From Fomes fomentarius (taxonomy: Eukaryota > Basidiomycota > Agaricomycetes > Polyporales > Polyporaceae), in the NCBI GenBank assembly GCA_022606135.1, contig JABYQN010000014.1, forward strand, positions 909,795 to 973,794: a DNA stretch of 64,000 bases, given 5' to 3'. The number at the start of each line of letters is the position of its first letter. The first letter of the stretch is position 1. This document shows positions 22,468 through 34,800 of this stretch, in pieces. The notes under the pieces were generated by a model that was not told where the DNA came from, ran no database searches, and saw nothing but the letters and a program-made list of their open reading frames with translations. The translations under genes and the position numbers were made by a program.

Positions 22468-22899
22468 CAGCGAGAGAGAGGAATAGGTAAGGGAACTTCT
22501 AGGACACAATGTAGGGGTGGGTTAGAGCTGTCGACTTGAAGGTCGAAAGAGATTCACGCGTCGACCTTATAACGAACGCGGCGTCATGGCCATTTCAATA
22601 CCTTCTCACTCGCTCTTCGGACTATCGGCCGAAGATAACAAGCGGATGGAAATGCAAGGCGTGAGTAGCGCCGAGATGTCATCGGTACAAGTGGGTTATG
22701 CCAGGCTTCGATCGGATATGGTGTGGGTCGTGAGCTATGTTGCCTGGAAATCATTGCCGAATATCTTCTTGGTCTGGGAATGTCGGCAGAGTATAACTCT
22801 TGATATACACTCGAATCACCGTGCCTCCGGAATATCGAACTGGAACGATGATGCATTATACCTTCTTCAAGACCAATACATACTGTAGTAATCAGTTCC

Positions 22900-23031
22900 A
22901 ACGGTGCGTACCTTTACAAGTTCCACGTCCACTTTTACTGCGCCCTTATTGAGTACCCGTCCATTCCATAGCTCAGACCAGCTGTCTTGTGTGTGCGAAC
23001 GTGGTTGGGACGGCGAGTCTTCGGTGGCCAT
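22900..23031 (-). pseudogene. Methyltransferase remnant with internal deletion (copy 4)
   Basis: Starts with MATEDSPSQPRSHT, matching the N-terminus of copy 3. It then jumps directly to a C-terminal segment (SWSELWNGRVLNKGAVKV), matching the region before the end of copy 3. Everything between, including all catalytic motifs, is missing. Its upstream flank is a copy of the flank of copy 3. It is therefore a remnant of a duplicated MT gene that lost its core. Confidence 0.75.
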
Positions 23032-23390
23032 GTGTCCATGGGCTGATCATGGGCTGCGCGAGTCAGAAATGTGATATGGAGGAAGCGGCCGAGGGCGCTC
23101 AGGAAGCACCGCTCTGCATCCGCGCAGACATCTTGAGTCGCTCTCAGGCTGGCCTGTGGTCGAAGTTTGCCGGAAGGGGTTGTCAACCTGCGTGTGACTA
23201 CGGACGTGTTTATTCCCATATACGGTTGTCATAGAATCTGAGTCATGGCTCCCATTGTAAATTGGAGCAGCCCGTGTTATCGAGGATTCGGCGGAGAAGA
23301 GTGGTGATTCAGAAGTCGAGCGATAGTCCATGACTAGCTTGGAAAGACAACGCGTACATCTCTACGCACCATAACATCTCGGAACTGGTG

Positions 23391-23630
23391 CTACCGAGAA
23401 GATAGACAAGTGATCATACCATCAGCAAGTGCTTCCGCGTGCGGAAGAAAGTCTAAAGAGTCATAGCCCAAATTTGAGAAGGTACTTATGTCGGAGTCGG
23501 GTACGGTTGCACTCAACATTTCCAAATAAGCGCCGACGCAGTCGAAGCCTGCTTTGAGTTCTGCGTGTCTCGGCTGGTTGTCATCAGTATCCGCAACCCC
23601 TAGTTCAACTTGAATCTTGACTTCACTCAA
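23391..23630 (-). CDS. Possible small coding fragment, unrecognised
   Basis: An 80-codon open frame rich in acidic and hydrophobic residues, from MSEVKIQVELGVADTDD to EALADGMI. It has protein-like composition, but I know no family and see no clear splice continuation. It lies inside the flank shared with the 17.1-17.3 kb region, where the counterpart is not clearly open. It may be a gene fragment or chance. Confidence 0.25.
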   Translation of the reverse strand: MSEVKIQVELGVADTDDNQPRHAELKAGFDCVGAYLEMLSATVPDSDISTFSNLGYDSLDFLPHAEALADGMITCLSSR

Positions 23631-24056
23631 GAGAAAGGGGATTTGCTTACTCCGTGTTCAGGAATATTGAACAGTATCTTTTCTTCAAGTTCATGAGCTG
23701 CCAATACGCGCCAGTCGAAGGTCCCTTCTTCACCATCACATCGCATCGCAGCCCGCAAATCGGAGTAGTACAACATGAATGTGCCAGTGACTCGTGAGTA
23801 GCTACGCTCTCAGCTTTCCTGATCATGGATTCTCCCTTCAGGCTTTCTGGTACTCGGTAGAGGAAATGATACGTGCGGGTCTGCGAGGTCTATATCGCAT
23901 CGACTTTTGGAAATATGGGGAGTTTTGTGAGCCTCTTCTCTGATCCGATGTATTACTCTCAGTGTCTGACTCAGCGACATTTCAAATCGCTGTTCGTTCG
24001 CAAGAATGGACTTCGCACCCATAGCAAAATCATGGCTCGCAATATTTTTCGGTGTT

Positions 24057-24615
24057 TCACCCAGCGCCTAACCATTGTCCGATAAAGTGTCTAATCTGCG
24101 CTGCTAGGAGTCGGAGCAGGGTCCCAGTGCAGCTGTCTGTTGAAGTATTGCATACGACGGGCAGGTGTTTAATCCCGTCTCTGACCTCAACAGAAGCATG
24201 CTCGACGATCCGATAGCTACGGCATTGTGAGAATAGAAGTCCGTTCGGCACGGATTCCCACATAGCTATATGCTCATTGTCGCCTCCGTTTGCCCACCCC
24301 CGTGTCCCGGCATATTCTGTTACATAACTCCAACTTTGTAGTTTCTTTCCGTTCCAGGCATCCACAGTTGGTTAGTGTTATCTTTGCAAATGACGGAGCA
24401 GCTCCATATTAACGACGTTTGACAGAGTGTATATCTGAAGATGTGTCAATGATCAACACGCGAGAACTGCGCGAGAAGCACCAGTGCTCCGTGTAATTCA
24501 TCATTCGCCTGCGTACGAAGCACTGAACGGACTCCTCTAGATTATCGTACGCATTGACGCATGACATGGGTTCGCTGTCCTTGTGGTACAAGCTCGCAAT
24601 ATGACCGTCCGGCAT
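24057..24615 (-). CDS. Possible divergent gene or fragment upstream of the reductase
   Basis: Two open blocks, 24,409-24,615 (MPDGHIASLYHKD, AYDNLEESVQCFV, RSSRVLIIDTSSD) and 24,057-24,365 (YVTEYAGTRGWANGG), have protein-like composition and could be exons of one minus-strand gene. I do not recognise the family. If real, its start would nearly abut the upstream ATG of the reductase and favour the later reductase start. Low certainty. Confidence 0.3.
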
Positions 24616-24682
24616 GGATATAAGCCCTTCGCTCCAGCTTCAAGTTGATACCGATCTCCCCCTCGAAGGATTTAGCCTGACC

Positions 24683-27600
24683 ATGCCTCTTAGTAACACT
24701 CTCCCAGCTCGCATCACCAGCGACTTCCTGGCGTCAGAAGAGCTTGTCAAGCGAGACGACATCGCTATCCCCCAGTTCTACGAATTCCATGACAAGCACA
24801 ACCCCAACTACCCAATATTCCTCTATCACGATGGTAAAGAGCTCAAGTACATCACTTATGCGACGGCCAACCGCGCGATCGATCGCGCTGCACGCTACAT
24901 TGGCTCCAAAGTCGGCGTGAATCACAAGCACGCTGGTAACGACAAGCCTGTTGTCGGGATACTTGCGAACGCAGGTGAGGTCCTCCTCTAAGGCGTCTTA
25001 ATTGACTGTCTTATCGTCTGTTCTTTGTTTTGTAGACTCGATCACGTACGTTTGCACAGCGATTGGTGTCATGCGTGCGGGTTACGCTATATTCCTAATC
25101 TCGACGCGCAACGCGCCCGTTGCCGTCGCCGACATGCTGGAGCGGACGGGTGCCGGCCATGTGATCGTATCCTCTGACAGCTTTATGCGCGGGGTGGCCC
25201 AAGAAGCCCTGTCGAGCCTCTCGGCCAATGGCAAGCACGTCGTCGAGATCGGGATACCCACCTTCGAGGAGCTCTTTGCCGAGCGATTGGAACCGAGCAG
25301 CCCGTATGACGCCCAAGTAGTGTTACCGACCAGCTTCGACGTGACGGGAGCCGCAGCAATACTCCATTCTTCTGGTAAGTGTCCAGGAGATTGAGGGATT
25401 GCTCAACGCTGATGCGCTTATAGGTTCGACTGGCCACCCGAAGACGATCGTTTGGACACACAAGATGCTGGCGCGTTGGGGAAATATTTCAGGTCCGCCT
25501 TTGTTCGCAATGACTCACAGACATGCATTGCTGATCTCTTTTTTCCAATATATCAGTGCGATGTGAAATCAACGCCAGAGGTGCTATCATGGGGTGCCAT
25601 GGAACACCCATGTTCCACGGATTAGGATCGTTCTTATGGTCTGCAGCGGTATGTGTTCCATCAGCACACATCTCTCTGATTTGCGTACAATATACTGATA
25701 CAATGTGGTATTGAAAATAGCCTTTGGCGGGCCTCATAATTGCTGTATTCAAGCCAGCATCTCCGCCAACGGTACCGACGCCGGAAGCTGTCTGGTCCGG
25801 TATAGTTGCGACAAATGCCGATTTTTCTTGGTCCGTCCCCTCATTTGTGGAGGTAATGAATCAAAGATGAGGTGTATCTTTTGTGTGTTAACTCGTCTCG
25901 CTCATCGTAGGAATGGGCCCGTGACCCGGAGAAGGTTGCGTTTATGAAGAACATGCACGGAGTGGTAAGCACACGGCCTACCTCTTCATCTTACATACGC
26001 CGACTAGGAGTTGCGCATCAGATGTTTGGAGGTGCAACACTCAACGACGAGGTCGGAAACTCACTTGCCAGTAAAGGCGTGTCGCTGTATTCTATGTACG
26101 GATGGTAAGCATGCATTCGCCACAGCTCCATCATCGGTATCCAACCTTTCGCGTGCTAGCACCGAGGCCGGCATGATCAACGACTTTGGGAGATGTACGT
26201 GGAAATATACTTCATGTTGTCAGTTGTCGGTCAAAATGACGACCGCATTTGCAGTGAACCCCGGAATGGAGTGGGCGTACTGGGCAGTAGCGCCTGGTGT
26301 CGAGTGCATCTTTCGCCCTACGGGAGATGGTGTGTACGAGGTCGTCATTATGGTGAGCAGTAGAATCATAACTACATTGAAGGGATGTTGAATCAACACG
26401 GTTGAATATCAGTCGGATGTGGACGCCCCGCTGCCAAAGACAAATACGAAGATAGGGGACCGTGATGCCTATGCGACTACCGACCTAGTGGTTCCGCATC
26501 CCACGAAACCGGGTCTGTGGAAGATCATCGGTCGCGCAGACGAACAAATCGTTCTTTCGAACGGAGAGAAGGTTTGTGATTACATATTTCGCCTTCGACG
26601 CTTTGCTGACCGAACCTCTCAGACGAATCCTCTTCCTCTAGGTTTGTCTGCAATCGACTTGTGTTGATGTCGATGCAGATGCTCATGGTACCATTCTAGA
26701 GAAGATAATTAACGATGATCCCTACGTCAAGAGTTCGGTGATGTTTGGACGGGGCAAGCTCCAGAACGGAGTGCTCATCGAACCGACGGAGGATTATGCG
26801 TTTGATCCGAACGACATCAAGCAGGTGGAGGTGTTCAGGAACAAGATATGGTTCGTTTGCTCTGATGTTTGTGGCACACAGGTGACTCACGTCTCGTGTA
26901 GGTCTACTATTGAGCGGGTGAACACATTTGCACCACAGCACTCGAGGATTTTCAAAGAGGTCTGTTTGTCCGAGTCATATGTATTTGGAGCCCTGGCTGA
27001 CTATGCATTGCACAGATGATCCTCGTGACGTCCCCGTCAAAGCCCTTCCAGTACACTATGAAGGGACAGCCCCGAAGGAACATCATCCTGCAACAGTACA
27101 ATGACGAGGTCGAGAAACTGTACAAGGAAGTTGAGAACAGCGCCCAGAGTGAGCTCCAGCCACCCGCGAGCTGGGGTCAGGAGAGCGCTTTGGACTTCGT
27201 GCGCGCGGTCGTGTCGAGTACGCTGCGCCGAGAGATTGCGGATGATGCTGACATCTTCCGCAGCGGAGGAGACAGGTGACTCTCTATCTCTCCTAAAGAT
27301 TTCGAGCAGACCGAACTCATCATTCTGATTCAGTCTACAAGCGACGTGGATTCGCAACACCATCCTTCGTGCTATCCGCGAGACGGACAGGAGCGCTGCA
27401 AAACGTCTCCCGGTGAACCTTGTATTTGCCGCTCCGACCATCGCATCACTGTCTCGTCTCATCTATGACGCTCTGCACAATGACAGTGCTGGGGCCTTTC
27501 ACGGGCCGGATGACCTATGGAAGTACGTCGAGAAGTATTCCGCCAATCTTCCCGCGAGACCGGATGACCTCGTAGAACGCCCCGCAGGAAATGAGGTTGT

Positions 27601-28906
27601 TATCATCACAGGAACGACCGGTGGATTTGGGTGCGACACGCTCGAGCATCTCTTGAAGGATGAGGCTGTGGAGAAGGTGTATGCTTTCAACCGCAAGGGT
27701 GCTCAGGCTATAGAGCGCCAGAGAGCGCAGTTCCAGGCGAGAGGCTTGGATGAGACACTGCTGGACTCGCCGAAGCTCAAGATGATCGAAGCAGTTCTGC
27801 ACGAGCCTGGTTTTGGGCTCGAGCCCTCCTTGTTGGACGAGATACGGCGTTCGGCCACCCATATCATGCACAACGGTGAGTGTGCACTCCACTCAGATGT
27901 CTCATTATCACTTTTAGGGATCTGATACTTGGCTCGCCTCATAGCTTGGAAGGTTGATTTCAATCTCTCTATTGCTTCCTTCGAAGTTGATATTCAAGGC
28001 ACTCGCAACTTCATCGACCTCGCCTTGGGCTCCCCGTACAGGAAGCCACCCTCCATCATCTTCGTCAGCTCCATCGGCACCCTCAGTAGTACGTATGCAG
28101 CATATACGCTCTTCAAGGGCGGCAGCTAAAATGTTCTCCGTCCAAATAGACTGTACCCTACCGCCGCCGGTGCCCGAGAAGTACATGGATGATCCAAACT
28201 TCCCATTCGGTTCCGGTTACTCTGAGAGCAAATGGGTGACGGAACATGTACTGCAGAACGTCTCACGACAGACCGACGTACACACCGTCGTCATGCGCTT
28301 GGGACAGGTCGCCGGTGACAGGCTTGGGTATTGGAATGAGAGGGAGTGGTTCCCTGCGCTCGTCAAGTCGGCCCTATTCCAGCGCTGCCTTCCCGATCTC
28401 GAAGGAGTATGCCACCCATTCCTTCTCATGTCAAGTCAAGAATTGTGTACTAACATTTTGGCACGCGCCATCAGGATGTTGCCTGGTTCCCCGCATACGA
28501 AGCTGCGAAGGCCTTTGCTGAAATGCGGTACTCCCAGGAGCCGTTCCTGCACCTTGTCCACTCACGCCCAACCCCCTGGCACACTGTGATTGCGCCGATT
28601 GCCCAAGCTCTCAATGTCCCCCTGGTATCCTACCAGCAGTGGCTCTCCGCGCTTCAGAGCAGTGTCGAACCGGGTTCCGCGGAAGAGGTCGAGGCGATGA
28701 AGCGGAACCCCGCATTGCGCATCTTGCCGTTCTTCAAGGCGCAGGGCGAGCACCAGACTACGGATAGAGAGCCGATGGGCCTAGTCTACCTCTCGACAGA
28801 AAACGCAGCGAAGGTCTCGAAGGCGTTCACGCAGATGCCGCAATTGGACGCCGAGCGAGCTGTGCGTTGGGTGGAGGCATGGAAGAAGTCGGGCTTCTTG
28901 CAGTAG
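24683..28906 (+). CDS. NRPS-like adenylation-thiolation-reductase protein (carboxylic acid reductase type)
   Basis: Activates a carboxylic acid with ATP, loads it on a phosphopantetheine arm and reduces it with NAD(P)H to an aldehyde or alcohol. More than ten exons; the first run 24683-24974, 25036-25374, then from 25424. Adenylation motifs: HSSG joined to STGHPKTIVWTHK across an intron, YG.TEAG near 26,160, GLWKIIGRADEQIVLSNGEK near 26,510. Thiolation: DIFRSGGD joined to SLQA across the intron at 27,280-27,335, giving the attachment serine. Reductase: IITGTTGGFGCDTLEHLL for NADP binding and YSESKW as the YxxxK catalytic pair near 28,220. No condensation domain is seen, as in basidiomycete adenylate-forming reductases. 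Start MPLSNTLP is preferred; an upstream ATG lies at 24,614. The phase of one intron near 25,985-26,010 is unclear, so an assembly error or a frame break there cannot be excluded. Confidence 0.88.
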
Positions 28907-29822
28907 TGGCTTCATTGCGTGCAAGCATGGTCAGAGTACCGAAGATTGTGCATGGATAATAAAGTAAGATATGGAACCAGGAAGATATGACCTTTAGAAC
29001 TGTACTTCACGACCTGCAATCAAAACACGGCAGACGCCCAGCCCTGGCAGAGAGCTGAGAGCTGAGACGCGTTAGCTCAATGTATGTGGTGTAATTTTGG
29101 GTCTCTGGGTCGCTCATATAGCGCTATATCTCACTAAAATCCGCTCTGGAGTTGTGAGGTAATGGCTAGCCCCAGTAGAGTTTCAGATTCTGGCAATTAT
29201 AAGCGCTCGATGTTAAACGGAGACAATAGTTGATTATGAGCGCCTACACTCTTTCCTCCGGACTTTCACTGTAGCTCGATTCGAGTTTTCACCTAGACAC
29301 TTCTTGCACGCTATCACAAAGAGCACAAGTCTACTAACCTCACTCTCTGCCTTCAAATCAACAACTGTGTGACCGCAATCCAGATCCACGCCACTGGTAG
29401 ACCCTAACCCCGCGCTACTTGTCCCATGACACAGATATCTGATATTGAATCAATCTAGAGCAAGTAAGAATCAAGGCCGGAATGGCATATGAGCCTGCAA
29501 ATTATCCAGAAGGACTGGAGGAGAGGCTTGATAAGTAGGCACTGACGTACAGAATTGCTCCGGCATTGATGAAATGTCTGACGCTCGGCCAGGTTCAGGG
29601 AAGAAGTATTCAGCCCGCAGCAGGAGTCTCCACAGGTGGATGCTTCACCAATTCATCACAGTGAGTCTCTCTGCCTCTCATATGTTGAAGAGCGGCTAAA
29701 ATTACACTGGGCCAGACCCTACGCCACTACTCACGTCTAACCTTCCATCCCGGTCTCACACAAGTTTTCGCTCCCGCGTTGCTCGCACAGCGCATGCACA
29801 GACTGCCAAAGTTCAAAGCGCA
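28907..29822. other. Intergenic region without a supported gene
   Basis: AT-richer than its neighbours, with stops in all frames. It contains the reductase 3' end and the promoter region of the following F-box gene. Confidence 0.5.
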
Positions 29823-32523
29823 GTGAAGAAAGCAGATAATATGCATAGTATCTTTCCGCGATTGTCTGGTCTGGGCAAGCTACCTCTGGAGATGTTCTAC
29901 GAGGTGAGTGGCGCTATCACAGTCACTCCTGCTTACGCTGAAGTCACAATCCCGATGGCACGTTATCTCGAGCCTATAGATCTACTATACCTGGCTCAAA
30001 CGTTGAAGTGGCTCCGCGAGGTCCTGCTGTCTATCAAAAATCGGAGGTTGTGGCAAATTTCAATGGCAAATCTGAGGACCACCGGATTTCCGAACGTTCC
30101 GGATGATCTCTGCGAACCTGAATACACGGCACTTGTGTTCGATACGCATTGCTTTGTAAGTGGTTATCCTGCTTTTAGTCGCTGTTGACATTTCACTCTT
30201 GTGATGGTAGGCGTGTGGTGCTGAGGAAGCTTTTTAGGTCGAATATGCGTTGAGAATCAGATTCTGCGAAGAGTGCTACAGCGAGAAGTGAGTTGGTTCA
30301 AGTACATTCGTTGAATATCGCACTAACGTAGTCACCATTGCTGTTTGCTAAGCGTCGTTGAAGCGTCCGAAGTCGTGGGGGGAGCCTTGCCAGCCTTACA
30401 AGATATGGTCGTGGCTCTTATTCCGGCAGTATCCAAATCACGTATGTTGCTGAGACGACCTGCGATTATAAATACTTCACGAATGCTGATAGATATGTGC
30501 AGTCGTTCAATGGCGAAGGAAGCCCTGCCAAAGACGTTTTGTCATGTTTACGCTGATGACCAATCCGCTCTCCCACATGGTCGAAGACTGCTGCCTCAAG
30601 TCCGACTTGGTCACAACGATGTCAATGTTATCGTCACTCCCACCAGGGACAGACTGGAATACGCTCAGCGAACTGATGAAGGAACGTATCAATAACGTCC
30701 TCGAAAGGCAGGTGGTACGTCGTGTACTGACACATCTGAACTTATCCGTGGGGCGAGAGTGTTGTTTATCACTGTTCTCTATATCTCTTGCAGGATGCAA
30801 TGCTGCTGGAATGGTGGGAGGATACCATCTCTCGTACCGAACGCGATTTCTTGGTTATGAGCGTGTGGGTATCTTGCGTCCACTTCTGTAGGCATACACT
30901 AATCATGAACCAGCGCATTGAATCACCTTATCAAAAGGGGTTGCATTCGAAAAGGATCTGCCACAGAGCATGAGTGGCGCGTCATGATGCACTCCGGGAG
31001 TCGGGATGAAGGTGAGCTTCTGACGAGCCCGAAACTGCAGCCACTGATTGAACTTTGGCGGCCTAGCTTTGCGCCTGAAGCCCTATGAACAGATCCGCCA
31101 TGAGGGCAATCTCAAGTACGACCGGGAGGCCGCTGCATACGAACGCCGGTATGAACAACGCTTGTCCAAGCTGCAAGACTACTATGCTCGCTTCGTCCAG
31201 ACATCCTGCGGGGAATGCGAGGACCTGGAGCTGTACCCAAACAACGCATACGCCAGTGCCAATTTTTTCAGACATCTGGCAGAGGCGAACTATGCACGGG
31301 GCGACATGGGTCGCGAATTCGACTTGGACACTCTGCGCCACGCCGACCGCATCTCCCGAGAGATTGAGAAGTACGTCGAATGTGTCAAACAGGCGTTTGC
31401 AGCACTGGTCCTGTTGAACTCTCCAAATCAAGACGCCCACGCGGACACGCTCTCCAACATGGCGACGGACCAGGCGTATGGGTCCGACTATCTCTCCTCT
31501 GCTACACTCGACGCTCTGAGTAGGACGGTCGACGGGACCTTGAGCCGAGCTGACGCGCTTTTTGTCTGCGATCTGTGCCCTGGTGCTCCACCTTGCGCTT
31601 ACCGGGCCGTACACCGTCACTAGCGCGAAGCGCATGCTTCCGAGATGCACACCTTCAACACATATAAACTTCCGAGTACGTTGGACTTGGAAGACGAAGA
31701 TGATTATGAGTATGTTTCCCTGCCGAGATGCACGTATTGGACCGAGGCGAAAACGCTCGTGCCTCGCTTGCTCCCCGCGATAGGCCTTCCGCATCACACA
31801 GACATGAGCGAGCTCGACGACCTGCTGGCTAGTGCAAGGCTCACGTGTACCTGTGGGGATCCGTCGCTTCCTGGTTCGTCCGAGCTGAATTGGGCACAAT
31901 TCGTGGGTTTATATCATAGTACACATTGCGATCAGCATGGCACTCATCATGATGCCACCTCGTTTGCAGGTGTACCATGTCTACCAACACAGTGTATGGT
32001 ACCAGCAGAGGCTGGATATGAGGTGCGCGCGACTACCATGAAATACCACCACATAGTCGCCCTTCCTGATGCACGAGCAGGCTTCGAGACGCGGACGCGG
32101 TCGTCATCCTCAACGATGATCACGCAGACCTCTCAAAGTGCATCCGGTGGAGTCGTCGCAAGGCCACGCGCACGCACGATGTCGCCCTGTTCGACCATCA
32201 CGTTCGGGCAGACCCATACACCCGTGCGCGGATCAATGCCCATCTCGCGACTGCCCCCGAGGGACATGAGCCCTTCTGTAGAGTGTGCGAGTCGATGACA
32301 CTGGCCAGGTCCAGAAGTCGAGATGCAACTCTGGTGTTGAAAGGGAGAGCGGACGACATTGTATATCACATGCGCGCAAAGTGAGTCCTATATCAGTCTA
32401 AGTATATGGTGCGATGACTTACCACAGGTTCTTGCTACTAGGCATTCGAGGGTGTTTCGCGAGGAGGATGTGTGCTTTAGGCAGGTTGAGTATACCGAGC
32501 CTGACGAGGTAGATTCAAGCTAA
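29823..32523 (+). CDS. F-box domain protein (Agaricomycete expanded family)
   Basis: The first exon encodes LGKLPLEMFYEV and, after an intron, YLEPIDLLYLAQTLKWLR followed by LWQISMANL, a hallmark of a large Agaricomycete F-box family. Later exons encode VEYALRIRFCEECYSEK, MLLEWWEDTISRTERDFL, a long block at 31,048-31,560 (YEQIRHEGNLKYDREAAAYERRYEQ and a Cys pair in TSCGECEDL), DLEDEDDYEYVSLPRC, and a last part with FCRVCESM and YHMRAKH, resembling a zinc-finger-like C-terminus. A TAG near 31,621 interrupts the frame between two coding blocks. It is removed only if an intron with a GTCTGC donor is used, so the gene may be intact or carry a nonsense mutation. Probably an SCF receptor. Confidence 0.65.
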
Positions 32524-33742
32524 TCGCTCGTGCTTACGATGTAGCCATGATCCTGCAACCAGGTCTCGGTGGGTCAAACCTCAAGCCTTGGATGTAGGTT
32601 CGGTGTAAGAGGCTCTTGGTTCGGCGCACGAGACCTTCAGCGAAGAGGGCGACTTGGTCCCAAGTGACCACTGGGACTTATGCCATGGGTGTTCCGCGGA
32701 TGATACCCGAGCGCCCACCTTGTACATATGTGGCATAGGGCTGAACCCTGAGTACTGAGTACTGAGTCTTGAGTATCAGAGAGAAGTCTCCGCTCGGAGT
32801 GCACCGATGTCAGGCCAGACCCAACACATACCAGTACTACTAGTATTACTCATGCGAGTGTGTCCGGCATTCCGTCCTGAGCGCGCGGCGCTCAAGGCTG
32901 TCGTGCGGAGTTATATATGTTAGATCATCGTGGCGCGGGCGATGGGAAGGTGGCATGTTTGACATGTTTGATCCAGACCTATATGGTGGTTGTTGTGGTT
33001 CTGGTTGTACTTACTGGTGACTGCGAACATGGATGATGAGCAATGCGCGCGATAAGTAGTCGATCAAAACATACAAATTATGGTGATCGAGTGCGTCTCT
33101 GCAGGATGTCATACTGAATTACTGATTCACTTACCTCCATTAGGGCCCACACTTCCCCTGGCCCGATTCATCAACCCAATCAACTCCCTATCTCGAAGCT
33201 TGAGTGAGTGGCTGGCGTGCACAGCTTGCAGGCACCGTCCGGTGTGGCTGAGGTTGTACATAGGCCACTGATCACACATACGTCTAAGATCGAGATCGCG
33301 TGTGTACGGACCGCCAGCCAGGTACTCGGTGCTTGAGAGCAAAAGAATGTACGGGTTGCGAGGCTCCCAAGACAAACAGCAGTCGCCCACGACAACACTA
33401 AAGAGTATGTAACTACTACGAGCGTGATGCTAGTGACTGATGACTATTAATCGAGAAGACGGAAGTACGAAGGGGGTAAGAAAATAAGTCCAGAGAGTAT
33501 CCAAACGGGATTCAGCAGTCGGGTCCATTGCGACGAGTGCGTGTACTAGTTGATGACGTAACTGTTCTGGCACGTCATGTCATGTCCCCAGAATGAGAAG
33601 ATGATGATCCGATCTCGAAGCGTAGGAGAGCCCGCCGCATGTCCTACTCATTCACAGTTCGTAATGTCCGGCCATGACGGGCCCCACTGTTCGACAACAA
33701 GTACGGAGACCAGGAAGGAAAGGGGTTTTCCGAAACTGGCTT
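32524..33742. other. Intergenic region without a supported gene
   Basis: No convincing coding sequence. A short direct repeat of GAGTACTGAGTAC type lies near 32,750-32,775. The rest is unremarkable. Confidence 0.45.
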
Positions 33743-34697
33743 TTAGTAGTCGTAGATGAGCTGGACCTTGATCGGATAGCACGAACTCGCGTCGTACGAG
33801 GTGGTGTTCGCCTTGGGCTTGAACACGACGCTGTTCTGCGAGCCGTGCTGACAGAGCGCGAACTCGTCCGTGTTGCCGTTCACGGCCAGGAACGGGTGGC
33901 CCGTGCCGTGGCCCGCGGGGTCCGTGTCCGCCTGGCGCGGAGGCGAATCCCGGGCATATACCATGTGCGGATTTAGCATAAATTGGCCGACGGGAGGGCG
34001 GAGCGGAGGAAAGGGAACACGAGGCACGGGACATGGGGCACGGGGTGCGGAGAAGCAGGGATGTCGAAGCGAGGAGTGAAAATGTTAACACGCGTCAGGT
34101 TGGAGTTGAAAGGAGAAATGGGAGACGTACGACGGCACAGTAAATTTGGGGCCCCTGCGTGGGGTCGACGGAGTTGCTCGAGACGAAGGTGAGGAGGTCG
34201 CCCGAGGCGACGTTCTGTGCGCCCGTTGAGACTTGGCGCGGGCTCGAGGGAATCAGACGGCCGTCCTTGAGAGCGATGGTCGGGAAGTCATCGAAGGGGA
34301 AGGAGGCGAGGGTCTGTATATGCGTTGCGGGGTGTGGACGTGTGTGGACGAATGTATGCAGGGAGAGCGCGACAGGGACGCGTGGAAGTTGGAGGGAGGC
34401 GAGGTGAGTATGCATATGTGTAGCGAAGGGAGTGGAAAGGAAGAGAAGAACACGCACCGAAATGACATGGAACGACGCGCCAGAGATCGCACCCGCAGAA
34501 CCAAAGACGAGGGGCACACCTGTACTGTTCGCGTTGGGCAGGGTGCTGTTCCACGCCGCGAGCGTGAAGGCCGCGACGTTGTCGAATGCGCCGCGGCCGA
34601 GGCCATGACACGCCGAGCTCGTCAGCTTGCTCGTCGGGACGGCGAGCGCGGAGGTCGCGGCGAAGGCGAGGGTGAGCAGGCTAAGGACGTTGAACAT
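33743..34697 (-). CDS. Small secreted protein of unknown function
   Basis: Three exons: 34458-34697, 34131-34313 and 33743-33931. The first encodes a clear signal peptide (MFNVLSLLTLAFAATSALA) and the segment SACHGLGRGAFDNVAAFTL. The second encodes FPFDDFPTIAL and ASGDLLTFVSS. The third encodes GTGHPFLAVNGNTDEFALC and SCYPIKVQLIYDY. The product is about 205 residues with a few conserved cysteines. It resembles a family of uncharacterised secreted proteins of Agaricomycetes that I know only by pattern; no enzyme motif is visible. The start is set by the signal peptide. An ATG 96 bases upstream would place non-signal sequence before it and is rejected. Confidence 0.8.
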
Positions 34698-34800
34698 GGC
34701 TAGAGCTTGGGGGAGGCGGGGAGCAGGCGAACGGAGAAGGGAATACGAAAGATGGAGGGCGAAAGAAGTCCGAAGGGATACGGACAAACACACACAGCTA

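Larger units (their letters stand above)
17380..22690 (-). repeat. Right arm of the large inverted duplication
   Basis: Inverse copy of 500-6,385, separated from it by about 11 kb. It holds, from right to left, MT copy 2, F-box 1 pseudogene, F-box 2 pseudogene and a shortened F-box/LRR fragment. Compared with the left arm it lacks about 700 bp of the F-box/LRR gene and carries several indels. It retains the MT exon/intron junction that the left arm lost. Confidence 0.85.

Noticed and set aside
22584..22901. Open frames on both strands between MT copy 2 and the MT remnant
   Set aside because: They lie in duplicated flank sequence, lack domains, and are not open in the left-arm copy.
33080..33398. 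Short frames on both strands at 33.1-33.4 kb
   Set aside because: No domain, splice structure or signal peptide; they look like chance frames in an intergenic region.
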